Origin: Psychroflexus maritimus
GTDB taxonomy: Bacteria > Bacteroidota > Bacteroidia > Flavobacteriales > Flavobacteriaceae
Direction: 5' to 3'
DNA length: 64,000 bases
Assembly: GCF_011089875.1 (NCBI RefSeq)
Contig: NZ_JAANAS010000116.1
Coordinates: forward strand, 32,792-96,791
Shown: one piece after another, positions 54,482 through 63,799 of the stretch
How positions within the stretch are numbered: position 1 is the stretch's first letter
How the letters are laid out: each line of letters starts with the position of its first letter
Notes under the pieces: generated by a model
Databases searched by the model: none
What the model was told of the DNA's origin: nothing
What the model saw: the letters and a program-made list of their open reading frames with translations, nothing else
Made by a program: the position numbers and the translations under genes

Positions 54482-54820
54482 ACAAATACAGCTACCAACA
54501 GTACCTAAGAAAACATGGGGCAAATAGTGGTATCCAAAAGGTTCATCATCCGTAGCATCTTCCCGTTAGGTTGGAAAGGTAATCATTCTTAAAAGCCCCA
54601 CGTTTTTTTAGCTGCGACGTGCTATAAAGATTTTGGGATTAGCAGAAATAAAGAAAACAAATTCATTTCTGCTGTTACTTTATGGTCAGAAACTAGTGGA
54701 CGCACGTATTATTTTGAAGAAGAACACAAGTTGGTAAAGGAGAATGGTGAATTTGTTTTTAAATCAATTGATACGCTTTTGAATTTTGTGAAATAAAAAG
54801 TAGATACTTTATTCCTGTTT
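54482..54820. other. Intergenic region with a gene remnant
   Basis: These 339 bases after the barrel gene hold no intact gene. The first 110 bases show nothing clear. The rest contains the truncated frame listed at 54593-54796. Confidence 0.5.
54593..54796 (+). pseudogene. Remnant of an unknown gene (3' part)
   Basis: An open frame of 67 codons between a stop at 54590-54592 and TAA 54794-54796 lacks any start codon near its beginning. It reads AATCYKDFGISRNK, then ISAVTLWSETSGRTYYFEEE and ENGEFVFKSIDTLLNFVK, with protein-like composition. It looks like the tail of a gene whose 5' part was lost. The family is unknown. Confidence 0.4.
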
Positions 54821-55366
54821 TTAAGGATTTAAAAACTGACCATCCCATTCATTATTTTCGTCTAACTCAAACTTTGCTCTTAGGTGATTGGGTCTTTTTA
54901 ATTGTAAATATTCAATAGTATTGGTTTTTAGCTTTAATAAGCAAAAATGATTTTCGTCCTCTTTGTATTCCACTTCATCTGGATTTTTAATAGGAGTGCC
55001 TGGAGCTAAGGCTGTGATGAAGTCTTTAGTGGAATTTCCCTGCATTTTATTCCAATGTTTTTCATATTCTTTTCCAGAAGTAATAATTTGAATAGCACCA
55101 CTAACCTGAATTTGCAAAAGCTTTTTGGGATGATAAAATAATGCAGAGGCTTGCTTGTTTGTTGAAAACTCTTTTATTTTACTACTTCGGTAATCGGTGT
55201 AAATAAGTAACTCCTTCTTTTCAGTAACTTCTCTTAAAACTACCGTGCGCTGATTAACCTTAGTATCAGAAGCACTAGCTAATGAAAAATACCTAAATGG
55301 ATGCTTTTTTTTGAGGTAGCCAAATTTCAATTCGTGAGTTAAATCCTGTAAAATATCCTTAAGCAT
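54821..55366 (-). CDS. Pyridoxamine 5'-phosphate oxidase-like flavoprotein
   Basis: The 181-residue protein has the PNPOx split-barrel fold pattern: FRYFSLASASDTKVNQRTVVLREV (in parts), YTDYRSSKIKEFSTNKQASALFYHP (in parts; the RSxK FMN-binding motif) and a QIQVSGAIQI strand. It lacks the long C-terminal domain of true PdxH (about 215 residues), so it is more likely a general FMN-dependent PNPOx-like enzyme. Confidence 0.85.
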   Translation of the reverse strand: MLKDILQDLTHELKFGYLKKKHPFRYFSLASASDTKVNQRTVVLREVTEKKELLIYTDYRSSKIKEFSTNKQASALFYHPKKLLQIQVSGAIQIITSGKEYEKHWNKMQGNSTKDFITALAPGTPIKNPDEVEYKEDENHFCLLKLKTNTIEYLQLKRPNHLRAKFELDENNEWDGQFLNP

Positions 55367-55408
55367 AATTTTTTATTCAAAATTCGAAATTAAAAGCGAC
55401 AAAAACCT

Positions 55409-55416
55409 TAATTTTG
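55409..55416 (+). promoter_or_regulatory. Promoter box TAATTTTG for guaA
   Basis: TAATTTTG matches TAnnTTTG, 27 bases before the guaA ATG at 55444. This supports the ATG start over the in-frame TTG at 55414, which lies inside the box. Confidence 0.5.
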
Positions 55417-55443
55417 GCGCAATTTTTAGTTTCAAAAAACAAG

Positions 55444-56973
55444 ATGCAACATAAAGTTTTAATTTTAGATTTCGGATCACAATATACTCAGCTAATTGCT
55501 AGGCGAGTTAGAGAACTTAATTTTTATTGTGAAATTTTTCCTTTCAACAAAATTCCAGAAGAAGTTTCAGAATTTTCTGCGGTAATTTTATCGGGTAGTC
55601 CTTTTTCGGTAAGAAATGAAAAGGCGCCTCAACCTGATTTATCTAAAATTAAAGGAAAACTGCCTCTTCTAGCGGTTTGTTTTGGTGCTCAGTACATTGC
55701 CCATCATTTTGGGGGTAGGGTAGAAGCTTCAAATACACGCGAGTTTGGAAGAGCTAACCTGAATATGATTAAAGAGGCTGAGTTGCTTTTTGAAAGCATT
55801 GAAGAACAATCGCAAGTTTGGATGTCACACAGCGATAGTATAAAAGAACTCCCTTCAAACGCTGTTCGATTAGCGAGTACTAAAGATGTATTGAATGCTG
55901 CTTACCGCATAGACGGAGAAGACACCTATGGTATTCAATTTCATCCTGAAGTTTATCACACTACCGATGGAAAACAATTGTTAGCGAATTTCTTAATCAA
56001 AATTGCCGATTTAAAACCAAGTTGGACGCCTGCGACTTTTGTAGATTTAAGTATAGAAGAGTTAAAGCAAACTATAGGCAAAGAAAAAGTAGTTTTAGGA
56101 CTAAGTGGCGGAGTTGATTCTACCGTGGCGGCAGTTTTACTTCATCAAGCTATTGGAACCCAATTGCATTGTATTTTTGTAAATAATGGGTTATTGAGAA
56201 AAGATGAATTTAATTCAGTTTTAGATCAATACAAAGGAATGGGCTTAAATGTGAAAGGCGTTGATGCTTCAGATCGTTTTCTTGATGCTTTAGCAGGTAT
56301 TTCTGACCCTGAAACCAAGCGTAAAAAAATAGGAAATATTTTTATTGATGTTTTTGACGATGAAGCAACTTCAATTAAAGACGTTACTTTTTTAGCACAA
56401 GGAACAATTTATCCAGATGTTATTGAATCTGTTTCAGTAAACGGCCCTTCAGCAACTATCAAATCGCATCACAATGTTGGTGGTTTACCTGACTACATGA
56501 AGCTTAAAATTGTTGAACCACTTAAAATGCTTTTTAAAGATGAGGTAAGGCGAGTGGGAGCTGAGTTAGGAATTGCTAAAAACTTAATTGGAAGACATCC
56601 TTTCCCTGGTCCCGGTTTGGCCATTCGAATTTTAGGTGACATTACCAGAGATAAAGTGCGTATATTGCAAGAAGTTGATCATATTTTTATCAACGGATTG
56701 AGGACCTGGGGGCTGTATGATAAAGTTTGGCAAGCAGGAGCAATTCTTTTACCTGTAAATAGCGTTGGCGTAATGGGAGATGAACGTACTTACGAAAAAG
56801 TAGTTGCTCTTAGAGCGGTTGAATCTACCGATGGAATGACTGCTGATTGGGTAGATTTACCTTACAAGTTTTTACAAGAAACTTCAAATAAAATAATTAA
56901 TCAAGTAGCCGGTGTTAATCGAGTGGTTTATGATATTAGCTCAAAACCACCAGCAACTATTGAATGGGAATAA
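55444..56973 (+). CDS. guaA: GMP synthase (glutamine-hydrolysing)
   Basis: GuaA converts XMP to GMP with ATP and glutamine. The 509-residue protein has a class I glutamine amidotransferase domain (catalytic Cys in [10 protein letters not shown], about residue 78; His and Glu in [10 protein letters not shown]), the ATP-PPase P-loop [14 protein letters not shown] (about 218-231), and a C-terminal dimer domain with [13 protein letters not shown] and the final KPPATIEWE. Its stop overlaps the ATG of the LysM gene by one base. Confidence 0.97.
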   Translation: MQHKVLILDFGSQYTQLIARRVRELNFYCEIFPFNKIPEEVSEFSAVILSGSPFSVRNEKAPQPDLSKIKGKLPLLAVCFGAQYIAHHFGGRVEASNTREFGRANLNMIKEAELLFESIEEQSQVWMSHSDSIKELPSNAVRLASTKDVLNAAYRIDGEDTYGIQFHPEVYHTTDGKQLLANFLIKIADLKPSWTPATFVDLSIEELKQTIGKEKVVLGLSGGVDSTVAAVLLHQAIGTQLHCIFVNNGLLRKDEFNSVLDQYKGMGLNVKGVDASDRFLDALAGISDPETKRKKIGNIFIDVFDDEATSIKDVTFLAQGTIYPDVIESVSVNGPSATIKSHHNVGGLPDYMKLKIVEPLKMLFKDEVRRVGAELGIAKNLIGRHPFPGPGLAIRILGDITRDKVRILQEVDHIFINGLRTWGLYDKVWQAGAILLPVNSVGVMGDERTYEKVVALRAVESTDGMTADWVDLPYKFLQETSNKIINQVAGVNRVVYDISSKPPATIEWE

Positions 56974-58898
56974 TGAAAAAAATAGCGATTTTACTGTGTT
57001 TGTTGGGGATGAGCTTTGGTGCTTTGGCACAAAAGTACGTGGCCATTAGCATTCAGCCAGAGTTAACTTTGAATGAATTAGCTAATCAGCTTGACATTGA
57101 AAAAGACCTACTAATATCGCTTAATCCTGGCATAGAAAATCAAGACCCTATTCAAACTCAACAAATTGTTGTTCCAGCTAACCGGTATCAGGAAGAGGCT
57201 AGAGAGGTTCAATTTACAATTTACGAAGTAAGTTCAAAGGAAACGCTCTACAGTATTGCAAGGTCTTTTGAATTAAGCATTAAAGAAATTAAAGATTTTA
57301 ATCCTTATTTATATACCAGGGAATTAGACCTAAATGACAAATTGAGAATTTCTGTAAAAAACCTCACAGAAGAAGAGGAAAATCAGCTTAAAAATTTAAA
57401 TAAAAGTGTTACTAACTCTTCTTTCGGAAAACTAAAACATTTAGTTGAACCTAAAGAAACCTTTTATAGCCTTTCGAAAAAGTATGGAGTTTCTATTGAG
57501 TCGATTAAAGAAGCCAATTCCGATTTAGAAAGTTTACAAGCTGGCCAGTTTGTTACCATTGTTAGAGAACAAGAAGAAAAAGAAAAGGAATTAGAAAAAA
57601 TAAAAACCAAAAACAAAGAAGAACTTAAGTTTGTTGAGGTAAAAAAACAAAAGAACTTAAATTCAATTCTTGAAGAAAATGAAATCAGTTTAGAACGTTT
57701 AGAGTTATTAAACCCCAGCTTAAGATACAGTGGATTTGAAGAAGGAATGGCGCTTAAAATACCCTATAAGCGAAGAAGTTTACTTATTCCAGGTGAAAAA
57801 AGCATCAACTTAGAGTATTACATTAATTATCCTGAGGAAAAACAAATCAAAGTATTTTTACCGCTTAGTTTAAATTTATTTGAAAAAGACTCGGTAAATA
57901 AAGAATTGATGCTGAGAAGAAATCGCCTAGGAAGAATAGCTTTAGATTTATACACAGGAATTAAAATAGCTCAGGATTCGGCTCTTGCCAAGGGGGTTGT
58001 AACTTCGGTAGAGGTGTATGATACCCAGGCCGATTCAAATCATTTTTATGAGTTGCTAAGTGCCAATAATTTCTCAACTACACAAGCGGTGATAGGTCCT
58101 GTTATTGAATCAAATATCCAAGAAGTATTACGTTTTTCAGAAACCGATAGCGTTCCTGTTTTTTCACCCTTAATCAATACTAGTTACCACAAACACAACC
58201 TCTTCAAGACTATTCCAGAAAAAAAAGAAATGGAAAATGCTATTTTATCTTATATGGATGAAAATTATCAAGATGAAAATATTGTTTTCTATACCGATTC
58301 TACTCTTGTTGAATTGAAACATAAAATTAATTATACCTTTTTAGATGCTCAACAAGTAAAAGTTAATGATGATTACCTGAAATTAGCCGATATTAAAAAT
58401 GTATTAAATAAAGACAAACCTAATTGGTACATTTTAGAAAGTACAGACCCCGGAACAATTGAAGCTACTATTTCGTTTCTAACTTCATTGAAGAGAAACG
58501 ACTATGATATACGTTTGTTTACAACTAACCGCGTTAATTTTTATGAAGATGAAATACCTAATTCTAGGTTAGGTGATTTAAACTTTACGTTTCCAAGTGT
58601 TTCGAGAGAGCTAGCACAGCCAGCACCAGACCGCTTTGAAGAAAAATTTAGAGAACAATTTGGCTACTATCCTAATAAATTTGTAGTAAGAGGATTTGAC
58701 TTAGCTTATGATATTTTTATGCGACTTGCTTTCAAAAATGATATTTACGAAACAGTTAACTTAGAAAGCTACACTGAGTATTTTGAAAATAAATTTAATT
58801 ATCTTCCCTTTGATTTTCAAGAAGGTTTCTACAACAATTCTTTTTATATTATTCAGTATAAAGAAGACTTAGAAGTAGAAGTTATTGATTTTGAATAG
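56973..58898 (+). CDS. LysM-domain protein with periplasmic-binding (type 1) fold
   Basis: The 641-residue product has a signal peptide (to about residue 20, GALAQ), three or four LysM-like segments in residues 25-270 (for example FTIYEVSSKETLYSIARSF and KHLVEPKETFYSLSKKYGVSI), and a C-terminal half (about 300-630) resembling periplasmic receptor domains of the type 1 fold (QAVIGPVIESNIQEVLRFSE, GYYPNKFVVRGFDLAYDIFMRLA in parts). It likely binds peptidoglycan and a small ligand. The start at 56973 is coupled to guaA (TAATG). This gene order is common in flavobacteria. Confidence 0.85.
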   Translation: MKKIAILLCLLGMSFGALAQKYVAISIQPELTLNELANQLDIEKDLLISLNPGIENQDPIQTQQIVVPANRYQEEAREVQFTIYEVSSKETLYSIARSFELSIKEIKDFNPYLYTRELDLNDKLRISVKNLTEEEENQLKNLNKSVTNSSFGKLKHLVEPKETFYSLSKKYGVSIESIKEANSDLESLQAGQFVTIVREQEEKEKELEKIKTKNKEELKFVEVKKQKNLNSILEENEISLERLELLNPSLRYSGFEEGMALKIPYKRRSLLIPGEKSINLEYYINYPEEKQIKVFLPLSLNLFEKDSVNKELMLRRNRLGRIALDLYTGIKIAQDSALAKGVVTSVEVYDTQADSNHFYELLSANNFSTTQAVIGPVIESNIQEVLRFSETDSVPVFSPLINTSYHKHNLFKTIPEKKEMENAILSYMDENYQDENIVFYTDSTLVELKHKINYTFLDAQQVKVNDDYLKLADIKNVLNKDKPNWYILESTDPGTIEATISFLTSLKRNDYDIRLFTTNRVNFYEDEIPNSRLGDLNFTFPSVSRELAQPAPDRFEEKFREQFGYYPNKFVVRGFDLAYDIFMRLAFKNDIYETVNLESYTEYFENKFNYLPFDFQEGFYNNSFYIIQYKEDLEVEVIDFE

Positions 58899-58999
58899 TT
58901 TGTTTGTTGCTTTGTTCAAAAGTAAACTTTCAAAAATAGGTCTTGGTCTATTGTTTTTTTAAAAATAAAGATGAATGTAAATAGAGTTGGATTCAATAT

Positions 59000-59036
59000 A
59001 AAAACGATACTTTAAAACCAAGTATCGTTTTTATAT
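59000..59036. terminator. Bidirectional terminator between the LysM gene and htrA
   Basis: AAAAACGATACTT (59000-59012) pairs with AAGTATCGTTTTT (59020-59032) over a 7-base loop, with A/T tracts on both sides, so it can serve both converging genes. Confidence 0.8.
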
Positions 59037-59064
59037 TTTGAAGCTATTTTATAAACAAATCTGA

Positions 59065-60462
59065 TTATCTAAAAATATAAGTTTTTTCGTCGTTTTTACT
59101 TGCTTTAAAGGTGATTTTTAGAGCTTCAGCATTAGTTTTTTGATCAATAATGCGCTCAACATCTTCAATAGAATTTACCTTTTGATCATTAATTTCAGTG
59201 ATTAAAATGCCTTCAAGTTGTTCTGCATTAAGTCGTTGAGAAAGAACACGATTTATTTTTACTCCTTGTTTTGCATCAAATGTTTTAAGTTCATCTTTAC
59301 TTGCATTAGTAACTTCTAATCCTATTTCGTTAATTCTATACAAGGCAAGTTTAATCAATTCTACCTCGGTTTGTTTTGGCTTTCCGTTTCTAGTGTAATC
59401 AACCGTTACCGTTTCACCAGGGTTTTTAGTACTAATGTAGCCTGATAAATCTGAAAACTTTCTAATTTTTATTTGGTCTATAAACTGAATAATATCACCT
59501 TCTTTTAAGCCTGCTTTTTCTGCTCCCGAGTTGCTTTCTATGCTAGAAACATAAAAACCTTGTGCGTCTCCTACACTTAACTCCTTAGCCACCTGATTAT
59601 TTAGATCAATTCCTCTAATTCCAAGTACGGCTTTTCGAACTCTCCCAAATTCAATTAAGTCCTCTACAATTTTTTTAGCGTTATTACTTGGAATAGCAAA
59701 AGAATAGCCAATATAAGCACCTGTTTGTGAGGTGATTGCTGTATTGATACCTATTAAATCGCCATTGGTATTTACCAAAGCACCACCGCTATTTCCTGAG
59801 TTTACGGCAGCGTCGGTTTGAATAAACGATTGAAATACACCTTGTTTTGAATCTAAATCTCTTGCTTTAGCACTTACAATTCCCGCAGTAACTGTTGAGG
59901 TAAGATTAAATGGATTTCCTATGGCTAATACCCATTCACCAACTTCTACATTATTAGAATCGCCAAAAGGCAGATAAGTTAAGTCTTCTTCATTAATTTT
60001 CAATAGAGTGATATCATTTTCTGGAGCCTCGCCTATAATTTCTGCCGCATAAGTTTTGTTGTTGTTTAAGGTAATTTCTACTTCGGTAGCTCCTTGTACT
60101 ACATGGTGGTTAGTAATAATGTAACCATCTGGACTTATAATTACACCAGATCCCATTCCTCTAACTGCTCTTCGTTCCTGTCCTCCACCAAAATATAAAT
60201 CTAAAATGCTTCTTGGTTGTCTGCCAATACTCACATTTTTTACATGAACAACAGCATTAATGCTCTCTTTTGCAGCTGTCACAAAGTCAGGTGCTTCTGC
60301 ACCAAAGCCCAACCTAGAGGAGGAGGTTAATTGTACTTGAGGCGCTTCAACTTCTTTTTCTGTAATCTTTGTTGCTTCGGTTAGGCTAAGTTGATGATAA
60401 GCAAAAACGCTTACTAACCCTGAAATAAGACCTACCATTAATAAATTCAAACTTTTCTTCAT
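59065..60462 (-). CDS. htrA: HtrA/DegP-type periplasmic serine protease
   Basis: HtrA degrades or refolds damaged envelope proteins. The 465-residue protein has an N-terminal anchor or signal (residues 5-25), a trypsin-like domain with the catalytic His in IITNHHVVQG, Asp in ENDITLLKI and Ser in GNSGGALV, and two PDZ domains (about 265-365 and 385-460). The region around residue 85 (YFGGGQERRAVRGMGSG) is the LA-loop. It is monocistronic. Confidence 0.95.
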   Translation of the reverse strand: MKKSLNLLMVGLISGLVSVFAYHQLSLTEATKITEKEVEAPQVQLTSSSRLGFGAEAPDFVTAAKESINAVVHVKNVSIGRQPRSILDLYFGGGQERRAVRGMGSGVIISPDGYIITNHHVVQGATEVEITLNNNKTYAAEIIGEAPENDITLLKINEEDLTYLPFGDSNNVEVGEWVLAIGNPFNLTSTVTAGIVSAKARDLDSKQGVFQSFIQTDAAVNSGNSGGALVNTNGDLIGINTAITSQTGAYIGYSFAIPSNNAKKIVEDLIEFGRVRKAVLGIRGIDLNNQVAKELSVGDAQGFYVSSIESNSGAEKAGLKEGDIIQFIDQIKIRKFSDLSGYISTKNPGETVTVDYTRNGKPKQTEVELIKLALYRINEIGLEVTNASKDELKTFDAKQGVKINRVLSQRLNAEQLEGILITEINDQKVNSIEDVERIIDQKTNAEALKITFKASKNDEKTYIFR

Positions 60463-60664
60463 AATGTTATTTTTTAAGTTAAACCTTGAAATTATTCTTC
60501 TTATTGTGTTTTCATTATTATAGTTTTCTTAAAATCATTCCAAAAAGTAGGCTACTGAATTTTTGTCATTTTAATTGATTTACCTAAAATGATAGCAGCA
60601 AAAATAAAATTGATTTTAAAAAATACTTAAGTCTATGTAGTTGTGTCTTTTGAAAATTAGTTTT

Positions 60665-61930
60665 TTAGCTTGACTTCACCTCAATAATTTGTTGTAGCGA
60701 AGTGGTATAAGCTTGCGATAAATGTTCTTGTTTCATTTTCCAAGTTTTAGATAAGTCTTGAGCTCCAAATTTAATCTTATACCTTCCTACTTTTCGGTTC
60801 AACTCATCTATTTTTTTCATTAGTTGATCGTGTTTTGGGTTTTCTTCTGTAAACAAAGCTAATTGCCTACGACCTTCAGGAACAAGTCCCATAACAATGA
60901 CTCCCGCTTTTTTATACGCATAGCCTTTTTTGTAAATTTTTTTTAGTCCATCAATAGCGTGTTTCATCAAATCAATGCTAGAATTGGTAGGATAGGGGAG
61001 TTGTATAGAAATACCTCTGCCGTACTGCGGTTTGTTTTGTTGAAATCGGTTAGTTTTTATAAACACGTAAATCAGGTTGCAGCAACTTTTTTGTTTGCGC
61101 ATTTTTTCTCCACAGCTTACGGCAAAACTACTAACGCGTTCTTTGATGTAACTAAAATCTTCGTATTGTCGGTCAAAAGAGCGAGTGGTTGCAATGGCTT
61201 TTTTGTTAGCAACATCCTCTAAATCTAAGGTAGGTTTACCTTCCAATTCTTTTTTTAGACGCAGGCCAACCACGCTCATTTGCTTTTTTACCCAATGGTC
61301 GTTGAGCTTAGTAAAATCATAAGCTGTAAAAACTTGTTGTTTTTGTAGTCGAATGCTATGTTGACGACCAATTCCCCAAACGTCTTCAATTTTTAGCCAT
61401 TTTAAGGCTTTAATTCGTTGTTCTTCGGTGTATATAATGTAGCTACCTTGTGTACGTTCAGGGAATTTTTTGGCCACACGATTAGCCACTTTGGCTAGTG
61501 CTTTGGTGGGTGCAATACCAATAGAAATAGGTATTCCAGTACCTTGTTCAACCCTTTTTTTCATCTTTTGAGCGTGCAAGTGTAAATCAAAAAACTGTTC
61601 GAACCCCGTAAATTTTAAAAACGACTCATCTATACTATACACTTCAATTTCAGGGGTAAACTCGGCTAGTAAATTCATTACCCGTGCACTCATGTCTCCA
61701 TATAAAGCATAATTAGAAGAAAAAATACGCACGTTATTGGCTTTGAAAAACTTTTCAAACTTAAAAGCCGGTGCGCCCATAGGAATTCCTAAAGCTTTAG
61801 CTTCATTACTTCTAGCAATCACACAGCCGTCGTTGTTGGATAAAATACAAATGGGCTGACGTTGCAAATTAGGCTTAAAAACCCGCTCGCAAGAGGCATA
61901 GAAATTATTACAATCAACCAAAGCAAACAT
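60665..61930 (-). CDS. umuC: DNA polymerase V catalytic subunit UmuC
   Basis: The 421-residue Y-family polymerase has FALVDCNNFYASCERVF at the start (catalytic Asp), GCVIARSNEAKALGI, VYSIDESFL (the DE pair) and a C-terminal DUF4113-type segment (KIKFGAQDLSKTWKMKQEHLSQAYTT in parts). It performs lesion bypass with UmuD'. Its start is one base after the umuD stop, forming a umuDC operon. Confidence 0.95.
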   Translation of the reverse strand: MFALVDCNNFYASCERVFKPNLQRQPICILSNNDGCVIARSNEAKALGIPMGAPAFKFEKFFKANNVRIFSSNYALYGDMSARVMNLLAEFTPEIEVYSIDESFLKFTGFEQFFDLHLHAQKMKKRVEQGTGIPISIGIAPTKALAKVANRVAKKFPERTQGSYIIYTEEQRIKALKWLKIEDVWGIGRQHSIRLQKQQVFTAYDFTKLNDHWVKKQMSVVGLRLKKELEGKPTLDLEDVANKKAIATTRSFDRQYEDFSYIKERVSSFAVSCGEKMRKQKSCCNLIYVFIKTNRFQQNKPQYGRGISIQLPYPTNSSIDLMKHAIDGLKKIYKKGYAYKKAGVIVMGLVPEGRRQLALFTEENPKHDQLMKKIDELNRKVGRYKIKFGAQDLSKTWKMKQEHLSQAYTTSLQQIIEVKSS

Positions 61931-61931
61931 C

Positions 61932-62384
61932 TTATTCTACCTTTTTAATTACAGTGGTTACGATGCCCCAAATTAAAAACTCATTGTCTTCATTTACTTT
62001 AATGGGTTGGTACTTTTCATTTTCGGCAATTAAGAAAATTGAATTTTTAAAAGTTTTAATGCGTTTTACGGTGAATTCGCCATCAATAAAACAAACTGCA
62101 ATTTTACCATTTTCAGGGCTCAAACTTTTATCAATAATAAGTAAATCGCCGTCATTAAGCCCTGCATTTACCATGCTATCGCCACGTACTCTTCCGTAAA
62201 AAGTGGTGCTAGGATGCTTAATAAACTCTTTGTTTAAGTCGATGCTTATATCTAAAAAATCATCGGCAGGACTAGGGAAACCAGCACTAATTCCTTGCTC
62301 AACAAAAGGTAAATTAAGCGAACCTGTTAGTTTTGGGTAAAATAAATCTAGCCCAACCGACTTATGTAAAGGAGTTGATTTCAT
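61932..62384 (-). CDS. umuD: UmuD-like S24 peptidase, subunit of polymerase V
   Basis: The 150-residue protein has the self-cleavage region ISAGFPSPADDF (Ala-Gly site about residue 34), the catalytic Ser in GRVRGDSMV and Lys in FIDGEFTVKRI. RecA-stimulated cleavage would give UmuD', which joins UmuC. There is no DNA-binding domain. A promoter box and a palindrome lie directly upstream (62401-62419). Confidence 0.95.
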   Translation of the reverse strand: MKSTPLHKSVGLDLFYPKLTGSLNLPFVEQGISAGFPSPADDFLDISIDLNKEFIKHPSTTFYGRVRGDSMVNAGLNDGDLLIIDKSLSPENGKIAVCFIDGEFTVKRIKTFKNSIFLIAENEKYQPIKVNEDNEFLIWGIVTTVIKKVE

Positions 62385-62400
62385 GAAAACGAATTTCTAG

Positions 62401-62419
62401 CAAAAATAGGAAATATTCC
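62401..62419 (-). promoter_or_regulatory. umuDC promoter box with adjoining palindrome
   Basis: On the minus strand TATTTTTG (62401-62408) matches TAnnTTTG. Directly upstream is GGAA-ATA-TTCC (62409-62419), a perfect 11-bp palindrome in the promoter spacer, where a repressor would block transcription. It could be the SOS or damage-response operator; this is inference. Confidence 0.45.
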
Positions 62420-62579
62420 TTGTTTAGGGAATTAATCCATATCAATTAACATTTGTTGTAAGTTTTGGTTTTATTGAACGCAATAGATGATTAGGTTTAG
62501 GTAAAGTGAGAATAATTGAACTCAGTTTATTAGCCCTGATTGTAGAGGAAAGGTACTATCTTTAAATCCAAACATTTTT

Positions 62580-63764
62580 TTAATTTTCAACCATAATTTT
62601 TTTATCTTTGATTTTACCGAGAGGAAGCATACTTTGATCACTCACTGGATGTTTACCTTGTATAGCCAAACTTTTTGTTTGGCTATTTTTTTCGCCTCTT
62701 TCAGAGGCGTACCGAGAGGAAAGCTCCTTCTCCTCCTCTTGGATATTTTTATTTCCTTTATTTTGATAATTAATATCAAAGGGTTCGTTTTTTTTCCACA
62801 AGTAATAAATTGTTAACAATAATTTTTTTTGAACAGCGACAATACCTTTCATTTTGATGCCTGTTCTTTCATAAACTCTAAGGTAAAGGTTCTTAAAAAC
62901 TGTCCCTTCTGAACCTATTGCTATTAACGATGGCATGTGTAAAATTCGTCTAATCCTTGAGTTTCCCTTTTTCGATATTTTTGTCTTGCCTTTATGAGAA
63001 CCTGATTGATTTTCTACAACATCATACCCAGAATAACTCACTAGTTGCTTGTAATTTTTAAACAGATTAAATCCATTTGTTTCTGCTATAACAGTAGCTA
63101 CAGAAAGTATTGATAATCCTCTAACTGTGCAAATATTCTCTACTTTTAATTTTAGCTCCTCATCACTTTTTATGACTTCTTCGATAGCAATTTCTGTCTT
63201 TGTTTTTTGCTTTTCTAAGAAACGTATATGGCTTTTCATTTGCTTAATCACATGCTTGTTTGATAAAGCTGATTGTTCTTCTGCATGTAGCTTATTCTTT
63301 TCTACCGTAATCGATTCCTGAATGGATTGATACTGTCGTGTTAAAGACCTTAGGCTTACAAAAACATCTTTAGGTCTAATCCATTGAGATAAATTTTGTT
63401 CTGCCCCCATTTGTGCCAAACCTTTAGCGTCTATTTTATCATTCTTACTTTTTAAGCCAATAGATTGTAAATACTTTTTTGCTTTGTTTGGTAAAATAAT
63501 AGAAACTCTATACCCTGCATCATCTAGATAATAAGCAAGTTCTTCGTGATAAACACCAGTAGCTTCTAAGCTAACAACTATTGGAATAGACTCTTTTTTT
63601 GTCCATTTATCAATCCATTTTACTAGCTTTAAAAAGCCTGCTTTTGAATTAGAAACACTACAAGAAGACTTAACCTTCACGCTTTGATTACAGTCTATCG
63701 TGCTTATACAAGCATCTACTTTTTTACTTGACACATCAAGACCTACTGAAAATTTTAAATTCAT
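62580..63764 (-). CDS. IS110-family transposase (DEDD recombinase)
   Basis: The 394-residue protein starts MNLKFSVGLDVSSKKVDAC with the first catalytic Asp, continues with VSLEATGVYHEEL (Glu) and KNDKIDAKGLAQM (Asp pair), a coiled coil (about 150-215), and the Transposase_20 domain with ICTVRGLSILSVATVIAE, SYSGYDVV, and SGSHKGKTKISKKGN, which holds the conserved serine. The C-terminal tail (from about 325) is charged and ends in a SDQSMLPLG segment like other flavobacterial copies. The frame runs to 63830, but this ATG fits the family. Confidence 0.93.
   Translation of the reverse strand: MNLKFSVGLDVSSKKVDACISTIDCNQSVKVKSSCSVSNSKAGFLKLVKWIDKWTKKESIPIVVSLEATGVYHEELAYYLDDAGYRVSIILPNKAKKYLQSIGLKSKNDKIDAKGLAQMGAEQNLSQWIRPKDVFVSLRSLTRQYQSIQESITVEKNKLHAEEQSALSNKHVIKQMKSHIRFLEKQKTKTEIAIEEVIKSDEELKLKVENICTVRGLSILSVATVIAETNGFNLFKNYKQLVSYSGYDVVENQSGSHKGKTKISKKGNSRIRRILHMPSLIAIGSEGTVFKNLYLRVYERTGIKMKGIVAVQKKLLLTIYYLWKKNEPFDINYQNKGNKNIQEEEKELSSRYASERGEKNSQTKSLAIQGKHPVSDQSMLPLGKIKDKKIMVEN
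62662..62692 (+). terminator. Terminator-like hairpin on the antisense strand of the transposase gene
   Basis: ATAGCCAAAC (62662-62671) and GTTTGGCTAT (62677-62686) form a perfect 10-bp stem with a TTTTT loop, followed by TTTTTT on the plus strand. It lies within the 3' coding part of the transposase. Confidence 0.6.
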
Positions 63765-63799
63765 AATAAAAGTATTTTTTGCGTAATAATCATTAAAAT

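Noticed and set aside
62615..62724. TACCGAGAGGAA repeated at 62615 and 62710 as IS ends or target duplication
   Set aside because: Both copies are in the coding 3' part of the transposase, IS110 elements do not make target duplications, and the copies differ directly after this core.
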